Part shown: one piece after another, positions 8,556 to 17,497 of the stretch | How the letters are laid out: every line of letters begins with the position of its first letter | Position numbering within the stretch: position 1 is the stretch's first letter | NCBI GenBank assembly: GCA_016789905.1 | Contig: JAEUQC010000104.1 | Coordinates: 34,940-98,939 of the forward strand | Length of the DNA stretch: 64,000 nt | From: Bryobacterales bacterium | Lineage (GTDB): Bacteria > Acidobacteriota > Terriglobia > Bryobacterales > Bryobacteraceae | Reading direction: 5' to 3' | The notes under the pieces: generated by a model | The model's input: the letters and a program-made list of their open reading frames with translations, nothing else | The model's database searches: none | Told to the model about the DNA's origin: nothing | Program-made: the position numbers and the translations under genes

Positions 8556-9062
8556 ATGCATCCCGATCTCGACAAACTCAAAAACCAATTACCGCCCGAA
8601 CTGGAGAGTTGCGGCTTCGTGGTCTTCCACGGGCTGGCGCGCGCCGACGAAGAGACCGGCGTGGTGATGTGGGATGTGGCGCAGCGGCCGAACCATAAAG
8701 AGTTCCTTGATTGCGCCGGCAAACTGGGCGTGAAGGTCATTGTCATGAATAGCCGGGCCTTTGAAGAGGCGAGTATTGAAGACATACAGGACGAGATCGA
8801 GGCGTTGGAGTTTCCGCCGGCGGAACGCCGGGAACTGGAACGGCGGCTGAAGGCGTTGAAGCCGTACACCGGGTTTACGGCGAACCTGGAATTGTCGTTT
8901 GACTACAACGGGGCCATTTATGTCTATGAGATTCGCAGTGAATTTATGAACGAGTTTCTGGCGATCATGAGTGAGGTGGACGCGGGCATTTTCCCAGGCG
9001 GGTCCTTCGAAGACGACGACCCAAGCTCGCCGCCCGGCGGCAGTTTCTTTTCGCGTAATTAG
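8556..9062 (+). CDS. Conserved-looking hypothetical protein in microcompartment cluster
   Basis: The product is 168 aa, soluble, acidic, with no signal or membrane segment. It has a predicted alpha/beta start (SCGFVVFHGLARADEETG, VVMWDVAQ), a helical middle rich in Glu/Arg (EIEALEFPPAERRELERR) and a beta-rich end (FTANLELSFDYNGAIYVYEI). The C terminus is Gly/Ser/Asp-rich and probably disordered. I do not recognise a family. It starts 8 bp after the dehydrogenase and ends 4 bp before recJ, so it is almost certainly co-transcribed with both. A role tied to the microcompartment or to aldehyde metabolism is only guilt by association. Confidence 0.75.
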   Translation: MHPDLDKLKNQLPPELESCGFVVFHGLARADEETGVVMWDVAQRPNHKEFLDCAGKLGVKVIVMNSRAFEEASIEDIQDEIEALEFPPAERRELERRLKALKPYTGFTANLELSFDYNGAIYVYEIRSEFMNEFLAIMSEVDAGIFPGGSFEDDDPSSPPGGSFFSRN

Positions 9063-9066
9063 TGCG

Positions 9067-10806
9067 ATGGACGTGAAACCCGCGCGTTGGATGATTCCTG
9101 ATCCGCCGGCGGCGGAGTTGGAAGCGTTTGCCAGAGAAGCGGGAATGCAACTGCCCGCGGCGCGCATTTTATGGAAACGGGAGATCCGGGACGCGGGCGC
9201 CGCTCGCCGGTTCCTGCACCCAAGCCTGGACACGCTGCATGATCCGTTCGCGCTTGCGGATATGGGAAAGGCCTGCGCGCGGCTGGCCGGCGCCGTGCAA
9301 GCGAAAGAACGGGTGTTGCTGTACGGGGATTACGATGTGGACGGGACCAGCGCGATCGTAATCCTGCATACGGCGCTGCGCCTGGCCGGGGCCGATGTTC
9401 ACTATCATGTGCCGCATCGCATCCGCGAAGGTTACGGGATGCGCAGCGAAGTGGTGGAGCAGGCAAAAGCGGACGGCGTATCGCTGATCGTGAGCGTTGA
9501 CACGGGCATTCGCGCCGGAGCGGTGGTGGAACATGCGCGGACGCTGGGAATCGACGTGATCGTCACCGATCATCACCTGCCGGAAGGCGAGTTGCCGCCG
9601 GCGGTGGCGGTGTTGAATCCGAACCGGAGAGACTGCCCGTATCCGGCGAAGAACTTGTGCGGGGCGGCGGTGGCGTGGAAGCTGGCCGATGCGCTGTTGA
9701 CGACGCTCGGCTGGCCGGAATCGCGGCGAGTGAAGCTGCTGCCATCGCTGCTGAAGCTGGTGGCGATAGCCACCGTGGCGGATGTGGTGCCGTTGACCGG
9801 AGAGAACCGGGTGCTGGTGAAGCATGGCCTGGAAGGCTTGCGGACGAACAAGAACGTAGGGCTGAAGGCGATATTGCGGGTGGCGGGGATTCCGGAGGGG
9901 GAGATGCCTTCGGCGCGGCAGGTGGGGTTTCAAATCGGCCCGCGGCTGAACGCAGCGGGCCGGATGGACGACGCGCGTGACGTGATTGAACTCTTCCTGA
10001 CACAGGACGAAAACCGGGCCAACGCGCTGGCCGAAAAGCTGGACGCGTTGAACAAAGAGCGCCAGGAAACCGAGGCCGCCATTCGCGAACAGATACTGGC
10101 CGCGTGTGAACGGACAACGATCACCGATGCGCAGGCGGGGCTGGTGTTTTCGGGGCGAGAGTGGCACCAGGGTGTGATAGGGATTGTGGCCGGGCGCCTG
10201 GCCGAGCGGTATTCGAGGCCAGTGTTTGTGCTGAGTGAGGATCCGGAGACTGGCGAAGCGCACGGGTCCGGCCGGGGAACAGCGATCTTTCATTTGCTGG
10301 AGGCGATGGAGGCGATGCCGGAGTTGTTCACCCGATTCGGCGGGCACCGGCAAGCGGCGGGTCTGAAAATGCCGGTGACCAGGATAGACGAGTTCCGGGA
10401 GCGTTTTGCCGCCTACGCGGCAGCGCGATTGGGTCCTGAAGATTTGCGGCCGGTACACGATTGCGACGCGGCGGTGACGCTGGATGAACTGACAGACGAA
10501 GCGGTGACGGAGATACTCGCTTTGGCCCCGTTCGGCAATGCCAACCCGGTGCCGCTGCTGGCGCTTCGGAACGCACAAGTGGCGCGCACGCCCGAAGTGA
10601 AAAACGAAAAGCATCTGTTCCTGCACCTGCGGCACAACGGAACCACGCGCCTGGCCAAGGGATGGAGCCTGAGCGGTTTGGCGGAGCGCCACCGGGCGGG
10701 AGATTCGATTGACGCGGCGGTGCTGTTGGAAGAAGACGCCTGGGCGAAGGCAAGGGGCGGGCCGTTCTGGGGACTGGTGCTGAAAGATTTGCGTTCGACC
10801 GAATAA
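9067..10806 (+). CDS. recJ: Single-stranded-DNA-specific exonuclease RecJ
   Basis: The product is 579 aa from the ATG at 9067, typical RecJ length. The DHH phosphoesterase motifs are present: LLYGDYDVDGTSA near residue 85, VSVDTGIRAG near 140 and VTDHHLPEGELPPA near 165. The DHHA1 region has FSGREWHQGVIGIVAGRLAE and HGSGRGTAIFHLLE, then RFGGHRQAAGLKM. The OB-fold follows (LALAPFGNANPVPLLALRN). RecJ degrades ssDNA 5'->3' in recombination, mismatch and base-excision repair. All metal-ligand Asp/His residues are intact. The start was chosen because the upstream extension overlaps the preceding gene. Confidence 0.96.
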   Translation: MDVKPARWMIPDPPAAELEAFAREAGMQLPAARILWKREIRDAGAARRFLHPSLDTLHDPFALADMGKACARLAGAVQAKERVLLYGDYDVDGTSAIVILHTALRLAGADVHYHVPHRIREGYGMRSEVVEQAKADGVSLIVSVDTGIRAGAVVEHARTLGIDVIVTDHHLPEGELPPAVAVLNPNRRDCPYPAKNLCGAAVAWKLADALLTTLGWPESRRVKLLPSLLKLVAIATVADVVPLTGENRVLVKHGLEGLRTNKNVGLKAILRVAGIPEGEMPSARQVGFQIGPRLNAAGRMDDARDVIELFLTQDENRANALAEKLDALNKERQETEAAIREQILAACERTTITDAQAGLVFSGREWHQGVIGIVAGRLAERYSRPVFVLSEDPETGEAHGSGRGTAIFHLLEAMEAMPELFTRFGGHRQAAGLKMPVTRIDEFRERFAAYAAARLGPEDLRPVHDCDAAVTLDELTDEAVTEILALAPFGNANPVPLLALRNAQVARTPEVKNEKHLFLHLRHNGTTRLAKGWSLSGLAERHRAGDSIDAAVLLEEDAWAKARGGPFWGLVLKDLRSTE

Positions 10807-10820
10807 CACCTGTGCCTGGA

Positions 10821-10826
10821 TACAAT
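10821..10826 (+). promoter_or_regulatory. -10 (TACAAT) of DsbA-like gene, near-leaderless
   Basis: TACAAT ends 8 bp before the ATG at 10835. The spacer is AGGAGGCG, so the same bases could act as a Shine-Dalgarno for read-through mRNA from recJ. Confidence 0.5.
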
Positions 10827-10834
10827 AGGAGGCG

Positions 10835-11779
10835 ATGCGTTTTCTCTCCTTACGCCGTTTGTTGTTGACGCTGGCGATAAGCGGGGCGGCGGCCCTTCCG
10901 CAAACGCCGCTGGCCGCCGCCAAAAAGAAGTCGTTTTTGGACAAGCCGACCATGGAGTCCTATGTGCGCCACTTGTTTGTGTGGCCGGCGCAGATAGCGG
11001 TAACCATTTCCGACCCGAAACCGAGCAAGGTGGACGGGATGATGGAAATGACGGTGACCGGATCGATGGGCGGAGCCAGCCAGGCGAGCACGTTTTTCGT
11101 ATCCAGGAACGGCGAAAACGTGATTCAGGGCATGTCGTTCGATGTAAATACGAACCCGTTCAAATCCAATATCGACGCGATAAAGACGGCGTTCGCACCC
11201 GCGATCGGAACGTCCGGAGCGCCGGTGGTGGTGGCGATCTTCAGCGACTTTCAGTGCCCGCACTGCCGCGAAGAGGCGAAGATGCTGCGCGCCAACCTGA
11301 TCCAGACTTTCAGCAAAGAAGTGCGCGCCTACTTCCGCGATTTTCCCATTGAGCAGATCCACGATTGGGCCAAACCGGCGGCGATGGCCGGCCGGTGCGT
11401 CTATCGAGAGGACCAGGCGAAGTTCTGGGACTATCACGATTGGGTGTTCGAAAAACAGGCGGAGATTACCCTGGCTTCGTTCCGTTCCAAGTTGGAAGGT
11501 TTTCTGGCGGATAAGAAAATCGCCGCGCCGGGCGTGCTGCAGTGCCTGGATGGAAAAGCCACGGCGGAGGATGTGAACAAAAGCTTCGCCGAGGGGATCG
11601 CCGTGGGGGTGAACTCCACGCCGACGCTGTTTGTGAATGGGCGGAAACTGGCCGGGAATCTGAGTTGGCCGCAGTTGAAACAGATCGTCGAATACGAAAT
11701 CGAGTATCAAAAAACCGCAAAGAACGCTGGAGATAACTGCGGGTGTGAGTTGACGCTGCCGTCAGTTCTGCCCAAGTGA
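10835..11779 (+). CDS. Exported DsbA-family thiol-disulfide protein
   Basis: The product is 314 aa with a Sec-type signal (LRRLLLTLAISGAAALPQ). Residues ~30-120 form a small beta domain seen in other Acidobacteria DsbA-like proteins. Residues ~125-300 form a thioredoxin fold of the DsbA/DSBA-like type with active site CPHC at residues 141-144 (FSDFQCPHCREEAKML), FRDFPIEQIHDWA, and the cis-Pro loop VNSTPTLFVNGR. It likely forms or isomerises disulfides in the envelope. Two more Cys (NCGCEL) sit close to the C terminus. It begins 28 bp after recJ and precedes the peptidase gene by 8 bp. Confidence 0.9.
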   Translation: MRFLSLRRLLLTLAISGAAALPQTPLAAAKKKSFLDKPTMESYVRHLFVWPAQIAVTISDPKPSKVDGMMEMTVTGSMGGASQASTFFVSRNGENVIQGMSFDVNTNPFKSNIDAIKTAFAPAIGTSGAPVVVAIFSDFQCPHCREEAKMLRANLIQTFSKEVRAYFRDFPIEQIHDWAKPAAMAGRCVYREDQAKFWDYHDWVFEKQAEITLASFRSKLEGFLADKKIAAPGVLQCLDGKATAEDVNKSFAEGIAVGVNSTPTLFVNGRKLAGNLSWPQLKQIVEYEIEYQKTAKNAGDNCGCELTLPSVLPK

Positions 11780-11787
11780 TGTAAGCA

Positions 11788-13611
11788 ATGACCAATATCA
11801 AATTACTTGCTGGTTGTATGGCTGGCACCGTGCTGTGGGGCGCGGAGTTGCCGAAGGCGCAGAAGGTCGACGCGGACCACTACCTGAACTACGTCAAAGT
11901 GTTGGCGTCGGAAAAGATGAAAGGCAGAGGGACTGGGTCCAAAGAACTGGAGACGGCGGCGGACTTTATTGCCAAGGAGTTTAAGACGGCCGGACTGCAA
12001 CCCGTAGGAGGCAGCTATTTCCAGCGCTTTCCGGTGACGACCCAGGCGCGACTTGGGAAATCCAACAAATTGACGCTGCACGTGGATGGAAAAAGGGAAA
12101 CGCTTGCGTTCGAGAAGGACTTCATTCCGCTGAATTTCAGCGCGGCGGGGGAAGTGAGCGGAGAAGTGGTGTTCGTTGGCTACGGCATTACGGCGCCAGA
12201 GTACAACTACGACGACTACGCGGGCATTGATGTGAAGGACAAGATCGTGGTGTTCTTCCGCCGGGAGCCGCAGGAGACCGACGACAAGAGCCCCTTTGCC
12301 GGCCGCGTCTATTCGCGGCACGCGCAGTTCGATTCCAAGGCGACGAACGCCAAACTGCACGGCGCCAAGGCGGCCATTGTGCTTTCCGACGTGCTAAGTT
12401 CCGGGTCCGGTGACCTGGAAAAATTCGCGCGGAACGCCGGACCGGCCAATGCCGGCATACCGTTTTTGATGGTGAAGGCGGAGACGGGGGAGAAGCTGCT
12501 GGAGAAGGCCGGGAGAAATCTTCGTGATATTTACCGGGAGATTGATCAGGACTTGAAGCCCCGTTCGGCCGTGCTGCCGGGCTCCATACAGATTTCGTTG
12601 AAGGCCGATGTGCAGCGGGTTGTGAAGACAGTGCGAAATGTGGTGGGGTACTGGCCAGGGGAGACGGACGAGCATGTGGTTGTGGGCGCCCATTATGACC
12701 ATCTGGGAATGGGAGAGCAGTTTTCGATGGCGCCAAACCTGATCGGCCGTGCGCATTTGGGTGCTGACGATAACGCCAGCGGCTCGGCGGGTGTTTTGGA
12801 GCTGGCCCGGTGGATGGGGACGCAGCCGAAGCCGAAGCGAGGCGTACTGTTCATGACGTTCGCCGGCGAGGAACTGGGACTGCTGGGTTCGAGCTACTAC
12901 GTGAACCATCCGCTGCTGCCGATTGAGAAGGCGGTGGCGATGATCAATATGGACATGATCGGCCGGATAAAGGATGGCCGCGTGTTTGTGGGCGGGAGCG
13001 GGACGGGCGCGAACCTAGGCGAATTATTGAAGCAACTGCCTGAGCCGGAGGGATTTAAGTTCGACCTGTCGGAAACGGCCGGGTACGGTTCGAGCGATCA
13101 CACGTCATTTACCACCAAGCAGGTGCCGGTGCTGTTTTTCTTCTCCGGGCTGCACGGGGATTATCACAAGCCGAGCGACACATGGGAGAAGATTAACGCG
13201 AAATCGGCGGCCGAACTGCTGGGGTATGTCGGCGGGGCGATGCACCGGCTGGCGACGGATCTGCCTCGGCCTCAATATGTCAGAGTGCTGCCGCCGGCTT
13301 CGGCCCATGCTTCCGGGAGCGGATCTTCAGGCGGAAGCGGGGGCTATGGACCGGCGTTTGGGAGCATTCCGGACTTCGCGGAGCCGCCGACGGGCGTGCG
13401 TTTCGCCGATGTACGAGAGGGGACCCCGGCGGCGAAGGCGGGACTGAAGGGCGGTGACATTCTGATAGGTTTTGATGGCAAAAAGGTGCAAAATCTGATG
13501 GATTTCACCGTACTTTTGCGCCAAAAGAAGCCAGGAGACGAGGTGGAAGTAGAAGTGCTGCGAGAGGGGAAGCCGATGAAGGTGAAAGTGCTGCTAACGG
13601 CACGCAAGTGA
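11788..13611 (+). CDS. Exported M28 aminopeptidase with PA and PDZ domains
   Basis: The product is 607 aa. After a short export signal comes an M28 zinc peptidase with an inserted protease-associated region (residues ~110-250). Zinc ligands and catalytic residues are visible: VVVGAHYDHLGMG, GADDNASGSAGVLE, FAGEELGLLGS (Glu), INMDMIGR and GYGSSDHTSF. A Gly/Ser linker then leads to a C-terminal PDZ domain (residues ~525-605; GTPAAKAGLKGGDILIGFDG). Such enzymes are extracellular or periplasmic aminopeptidases; the PDZ probably aids substrate or membrane-protein binding. All metal residues are intact. Confidence 0.94.
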   Translation: MTNIKLLAGCMAGTVLWGAELPKAQKVDADHYLNYVKVLASEKMKGRGTGSKELETAADFIAKEFKTAGLQPVGGSYFQRFPVTTQARLGKSNKLTLHVDGKRETLAFEKDFIPLNFSAAGEVSGEVVFVGYGITAPEYNYDDYAGIDVKDKIVVFFRREPQETDDKSPFAGRVYSRHAQFDSKATNAKLHGAKAAIVLSDVLSSGSGDLEKFARNAGPANAGIPFLMVKAETGEKLLEKAGRNLRDIYREIDQDLKPRSAVLPGSIQISLKADVQRVVKTVRNVVGYWPGETDEHVVVGAHYDHLGMGEQFSMAPNLIGRAHLGADDNASGSAGVLELARWMGTQPKPKRGVLFMTFAGEELGLLGSSYYVNHPLLPIEKAVAMINMDMIGRIKDGRVFVGGSGTGANLGELLKQLPEPEGFKFDLSETAGYGSSDHTSFTTKQVPVLFFFSGLHGDYHKPSDTWEKINAKSAAELLGYVGGAMHRLATDLPRPQYVRVLPPASAHASGSGSSGGSGGYGPAFGSIPDFAEPPTGVRFADVREGTPAAKAGLKGGDILIGFDGKKVQNLMDFTVLLRQKKPGDEVEVEVLREGKPMKVKVLLTARK

Positions 13612-13672
13612 AAGACGGGCTATACCTTTTGCGGCATCCCGCCGATGAGTAGTGAAGGAGAGGGTCAACCCG

Positions 13673-14308
13673 TTGTCCAATACGACGATTTTCGCGCCAC
13701 TGGATCGGACCTGGAAGCTGCCGCCGCTGATTTTGCATCCGTTTTCGGACGCGGCCGGGCCGAACAAACTGGTGGAAAGCACGCGCGCCAGCATGATGCT
13801 GCAAGGGTTTCTACCGAACAACGAATTCACGGTCGCCGAACTCGACCGGAAGTTGCTGGACGGACGGTATTGCGAGATTCGCATGCTCTATTACGTTGGG
13901 AAGGACCTGACGCGGTGGATTGAGCAGTGCATGGATGTGGTGAACCGGGACGAGGTGCTGCAGAAGGAGGGGGTGAAGGAACAGAGCTTCGCCAACCTGC
14001 TGATCGACGACCCGCCGGAAGAGGTTCGCGAAAAGCTCCGAAAGTGGCAAGTGGCCGATTACCGGTCCATTTTCTCCAGGGCGATGGGCCTGAACATGGT
14101 GTTCGCCGATGCCCCCGGACGGACGGCGCTGGCCGACGCCTTTATTCGGCATTACTACCGGTATGCCGACCACATGTACGCCTGCTATCAGAGCCAGCAG
14201 ACCAGCCGGCAGATTCGGAGCACGGCGTTTCCGTTTGATCTGTATGCCTCCGGCGAGTATTCGCGAATGCTGGAGCGCGAATGGCAGGACCAGATGGACG
14301 CGTCGTAA
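13673..14308 (+). CDS. Hypothetical protein, ~211 aa
   Basis: The frame is open from a GTG at 13652. A strong Shine-Dalgarno GGAGAGGG (13657-13664) sits 8 nt before an in-frame TTG at 13673, which I prefer as start. The protein is soluble, mixed alpha-helical, with no signal peptide. Recognisable stretches are YCEIRMLYYVGKDLTRWIEQ, FANLLIDDPPEEVREKL and FIRHYYRYADHMYACY. I do not recognise a family. Codon use matches the neighbours. It stands between the peptidase and the LarA-like gene, each with separate-looking signals. Confidence 0.7.
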   Translation: MSNTTIFAPLDRTWKLPPLILHPFSDAAGPNKLVESTRASMMLQGFLPNNEFTVAELDRKLLDGRYCEIRMLYYVGKDLTRWIEQCMDVVNRDEVLQKEGVKEQSFANLLIDDPPEEVREKLRKWQVADYRSIFSRAMGLNMVFADAPGRTALADAFIRHYYRYADHMYACYQSQQTSRQIRSTAFPFDLYASGEYSRMLEREWQDQMDAS

Positions 14309-14320
14309 TTGGAAGCAGCC

Positions 14321-14329
14321 TGATATACT
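14321..14329 (+). promoter_or_regulatory. Extended -10 (TGATATACT), leaderless start
   Basis: A TGN extension precedes TATACT, which ends 7 bp before the ATG at 14337. Transcription would begin at or next to the start codon. Confidence 0.6.
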
Positions 14330-14336
14330 CCCATAA

Positions 14337-15620
14337 ATGGAACTGCCGCGTATTGTACGAGTAAAACAGACGTTTCCGGACCGAGGCCTGAAGGATGTCG
14401 CCGGCTCGGTGAAGGCTGCGTTACAGGGATCGCCTTTTGTTAGCCGCGTGAAGCCCGGGGGCCGGGTAGCGATAGGCGTCGGAAGCCGTGGAATCACGAA
14501 CATAGCGTTGATTGCCAAGGCGGCGGTGGATTTTTGGAAATCGGCCGGGTGTGAGCCGTTCCTCTTTCCGGCGATGGGGAGCCACGGAGCAGCGACCGCG
14601 GCTGGACAGGCCGATGTGTTGGCGCACTACGGGATCACGGAAGCCAGCATGGGCTGCCAGGTCATCAGCCAACTGGAAGTGGTTTCGCTGGGCAAAGATG
14701 CCAACGGAATTGAGGCGTTCCTGGACAAGGAAGCCTACAATGCCGATGGCGTGATGCTGGTGGGCCGGGTGAAGTGGCACACCGATTTTGCCGGGAAAAT
14801 TGAGAGTGGGCTGTTCAAGATGATGGCGATCGGCCTGGGCAAATTTGCCGGAGCGCAGCGCTATCACACGTATGCGTATCGGCTGGGATTGGAACACGTA
14901 ATTCGCAGCGTGGGGCGGCAGGTGCTGGGATCCGGGAAGATTCTGGGCGGCCTGGCGATTCTGGAAGATGCGCACCACCAGACGGCGCAATTGACGGCGG
15001 TGGCGGTAGAAGAGATGGAGGCGCGGGAAGAGGAGTTGTTGGAACTCACCAAATCCTGGATGGCGCGGGTTCCATTTGACCTCGACATTCTCATGATTGA
15101 CGAGATTGGCAAGAACATCTCCGGCGCCGGTATGGATACCAAAGTGGCCAACCGCGGTGTGAACGGCGAGTACAACCCGTGGCCAGGCCCGAAGTTCCAG
15201 CGGATATTCCTGCGCGACCTTTCTGGTTTAAGCTACGGCAATGCGGTGGGCTTGGGCATGGCGGATGTGATTCACGATCGCCTGTTGGGGAAAGTGGACT
15301 GGAATCCGACGTCGATTAATTCCCTTACTGCATCCAGCCCGAGCGCGGTGAAAACGCCATTGCACTATGGGAGCGACTTGGTTTGTTTGCAAAAGTTCTG
15401 GCCGACGGTGGGCAAACTGGACCCGAAAGACGTAACGCTGGGCTGGATCAAGAACACGTTGCAACTTTCGCCGATCGCGCTCAGCGAGAATCTCCTTCCG
15501 CAGATCAAGGAACGGCGTGACCTGGAGATACTGGGTGAACCGGAAGCGTTCGAGCTCGACTCTGCCGGCAACTTCCGGACAACCCTGTTTACCGCCGACC
15601 AATTGACGTCCACCCACTAG
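14337..15620 (+). CDS. LarA-like/DUF2088 (nickel-pincer lactate racemase superfamily) protein
   Basis: The product is 427 aa. It has the LarA/DUF2088 layout: VAIGVGSRGITNIALIAKA near residue 45, FLFPAMGSHGAATAAGQADV near 77 (the SHG motif), VGRVKWHTDFAGKIESGLFK near 142 (His and Lys used by LarA for the NPN cofactor and catalysis), and HHQTAQLTAV. True LarA racemises lactate with a nickel-pincer nucleotide, but the superfamily covers many 2-hydroxy-acid racemases and epimerases. No larB/C/E cofactor genes are in the window. A link to the hydroxy-acid oxidases at 3-5 kb is possible but speculative. Strong promoter directly upstream. Confidence 0.85.
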   Translation: MELPRIVRVKQTFPDRGLKDVAGSVKAALQGSPFVSRVKPGGRVAIGVGSRGITNIALIAKAAVDFWKSAGCEPFLFPAMGSHGAATAAGQADVLAHYGITEASMGCQVISQLEVVSLGKDANGIEAFLDKEAYNADGVMLVGRVKWHTDFAGKIESGLFKMMAIGLGKFAGAQRYHTYAYRLGLEHVIRSVGRQVLGSGKILGGLAILEDAHHQTAQLTAVAVEEMEAREEELLELTKSWMARVPFDLDILMIDEIGKNISGAGMDTKVANRGVNGEYNPWPGPKFQRIFLRDLSGLSYGNAVGLGMADVIHDRLLGKVDWNPTSINSLTASSPSAVKTPLHYGSDLVCLQKFWPTVGKLDPKDVTLGWIKNTLQLSPIALSENLLPQIKERRDLEILGEPEAFELDSAGNFRTTLFTADQLTSTH

Positions 15621-15621
15621 A

Positions 15622-17199
15622 GTGCTGCTCTCTCTCCTTCGGCTTCTGACATTCGCGGCCGTCCTCGCCCCTGGGGCGTGGTACGCCTGGCAATGGCGGG
15701 GGATGCCTCATGCGAGTGAATACCACGACGACGGGTTGTACTTTGTCAGCGCGAAGTCGCTGGCTGAAACGGGTGACTACGTCATCGAAAGTTTGCCGGC
15801 GCAGCCGAAGCAGACCAAGTATCCGCCGCTATGGCCGGCCGTGTTGTCCATCGCCTGGCGATGGGAGCCGCACTACCCGGACAACCTGCCGGTGGCGATG
15901 TTGTTGTGCTGGATGTGGATGCCGTTAACGCTGGTTGTTTATCGGCGATGGCTGCAACTCGCTGGATTTACGCCCGACGTGGTGCTGCTGCTGGGCGGAT
16001 GTTGGGCGCTGAATCCGTATGTGGTGCTGTTCGGCACCACAATGCTGAGCGAAATGCAGTTCACGTTTCTGCTGCTGGCAGCGATGCTGTGCATGACCCG
16101 GACGGCGAGCCGGTGGGCGGCGCTGGCGGGCTTACTGGCAGGGCTGGCTTTTTTGACGCGAACGGCGGGCGTGGCGCTGTTGCCGGCGGCGGTGCTGGCG
16201 TACCTGCTGCGAGACCGGTTTCGAGAAGCGGGAGCGTTTCTGGCGGCGTCCTTGCCGTTTGCCGTTGGGTGGGGAGTGTGGTCGGCGATGAACCGCGGCG
16301 ATGGCACCGATCCGGTGACGCTCTACTACACCAACTACTTCGGAGATTATTTGGCGAACTTCCACTGGCGGGAGGCGCACATCTATCTCTGGAAGAACAC
16401 TGACGGCATCCTGCACGGACTGGGAGCGCTACTGCTGCCCGACATCACGCAGTCGCTTTTCGAAAAAGTGCTGGCGGAGGTGTTGGCGATTGCCGGGATT
16501 ATGGGCGTGGTTCGGCTGGTGCGGGAAAACCGGGAATCGGTTTTCGTTCCCTATGCGGCGTTTGCGGCCGTCTACTCGCTGCTGCTGGTGGCCTGGTACT
16601 TTCCGCCGAACGAGCGGTTCATGCTGCCGGTGGTGCCGCTATGGCTGGCGGGCGTCTATACGGAACTGAAGCGGCTGGGGCAGAACATCTACGCCGTATT
16701 CAGGAAGCCGGAGCTGGGCCAGAAAATAGCGGGCGGGGTGATTGCGTCGCTCTTGGCGGTGGTGGTTGTGTTCTGCGGACTGCGGCAATGGCACCTGCTG
16801 ACAGACGGGTTGCCACGATTTTACGAGGATCATGCGGAACGACTGCGGAACTCCGAGGGCGCGATGAACTGGATTCGTGAGAATGTGGGAGTTGAGGCGC
16901 GAGTCCTGTCGGCAAACGATCCGTTGCTGTATCTGCAAACCGGGCGGCGAGGCGCAGGTTTATTCCTGCCAACGATTCACTGGTACCGCGAAGACAACGC
17001 GGCCAGAACGGCGGACCTGGCGGCCGCGCCCGCGCATGGCAAGGCGCTGAAGCTTGAGTATCTGTTACTCAATGAGTGGGACTGGTCTCGGGACATGCCG
17101 AGCGAAGAACACGCCAAGCTGATGACCACGTTGCGGGAAGACCCGAGGCTGGAACTTCTGTTTCGTTCGGGAACAACCGGGGTCTACCGAATCCGGTAA
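15622..17199 (+). CDS. Polytopic membrane glycosyltransferase (GT39/ArnT-like)
   Basis: The product is 525 aa with a GTG start 1 bp after the LarA-like stop. It has about nine to eleven hydrophobic segments. The first extramembrane loop carries SEYHDDGLYFVSAKSLAETG, where the paired Asp residues are typical of the GT-C catalytic loop of GT39/GT83 (PMT/ArnT-type) enzymes. Other marks are the aromatic-rich WYFPPNERFMLPVVPLW and a soluble C-terminal region (residues ~410-525). It would transfer a sugar from a polyprenyl-phosphate donor to lipid or protein in the envelope. Acceptor unknown. It has little relation to the gene upstream beyond possible co-transcription. Confidence 0.8.
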   Translation: MLLSLLRLLTFAAVLAPGAWYAWQWRGMPHASEYHDDGLYFVSAKSLAETGDYVIESLPAQPKQTKYPPLWPAVLSIAWRWEPHYPDNLPVAMLLCWMWMPLTLVVYRRWLQLAGFTPDVVLLLGGCWALNPYVVLFGTTMLSEMQFTFLLLAAMLCMTRTASRWAALAGLLAGLAFLTRTAGVALLPAAVLAYLLRDRFREAGAFLAASLPFAVGWGVWSAMNRGDGTDPVTLYYTNYFGDYLANFHWREAHIYLWKNTDGILHGLGALLLPDITQSLFEKVLAEVLAIAGIMGVVRLVRENRESVFVPYAAFAAVYSLLLVAWYFPPNERFMLPVVPLWLAGVYTELKRLGQNIYAVFRKPELGQKIAGGVIASLLAVVVVFCGLRQWHLLTDGLPRFYEDHAERLRNSEGAMNWIRENVGVEARVLSANDPLLYLQTGRRGAGLFLPTIHWYREDNAARTADLAAAPAHGKALKLEYLLLNEWDWSRDMPSEEHAKLMTTLREDPRLELLFRSGTTGVYRIR

Positions 17200-17215
17200 G
17201 CAAGACAATGGAAAA

Positions 17216-17249
17216 CCGCCGCGGCGCCCGAAAGGGGAGCCTGCGGCGG
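17216..17249 (-). terminator. Terminator for Flp pilin 1 (also faces GT gene)
   Basis: CCGCCGC (17216-17222) pairs with GCGGCGG (17243-17249) around a further GC-rich stem with a GAAA-type loop. On minus it is followed by TTTTC. It lies between convergent genes and may act in both directions. Confidence 0.65.
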
Positions 17250-17296
17250 TGGTTGTTGTTCGAGCAGCGCGGTGAAGAAAAGGCGCCTGCCTAAGG

Positions 17297-17497
17297 TTAC
17301 GAGCCCTGGGCGGCGGCGCTACCCATGGAACTGGCGACCTTCGAGAAGATCTGGCTGATGTTGGTGGAGACACCGGGCATGATGGCGCCCGCGGCGACAG
17401 CGACGAAACCGGCCATGAGGGCATATTCGATCAAATCCTGGCCTTTGGTGTCCTTCATGATCTGGAGTGACCAGAAGAAGTTCTTAATTCGGTTCAT
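17297..17497 (-). CDS. Flp/Fap-type IVb pilin, copy 1
   Basis: The product is 66 aa. MNRIKNFFWSLQIMKDTKG is the short leader, followed by QDLIEYALMAGFVAVAAGAI; the prepilin peptidase site is G|Q with Glu at +5 and Tyr after it, the Flp signature. One hydrophobic helix follows, then a Ser/Ala/Gly-rich tail. It would be processed and assembled into a Tad-type pilus. A Shine-Dalgarno GGAGAGGA sits before the ATG. It is about 88% identical to the second copy at 17733. No tad/rcp assembly genes or TadV peptidase lie in the window. Confidence 0.95.
   Translation of the reverse strand: MNRIKNFFWSLQIMKDTKGQDLIEYALMAGFVAVAAGAIMPGVSTNISQIFSKVASSMGSAAAQGS

Noticed and set aside
9169..10953. 594-aa open frame on minus across recJ
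   Set aside because: RecJ motifs are complete on plus; the antisense product is His/Arg/Gln-rich with no family signature.
3252..15620. Lactate-utilisation operon made of the hydroxy-acid oxidase and LarA-like genes
   Set aside because: The genes are 10 kb apart with independent promoters and unrelated genes between, and larB/C/E are missing.
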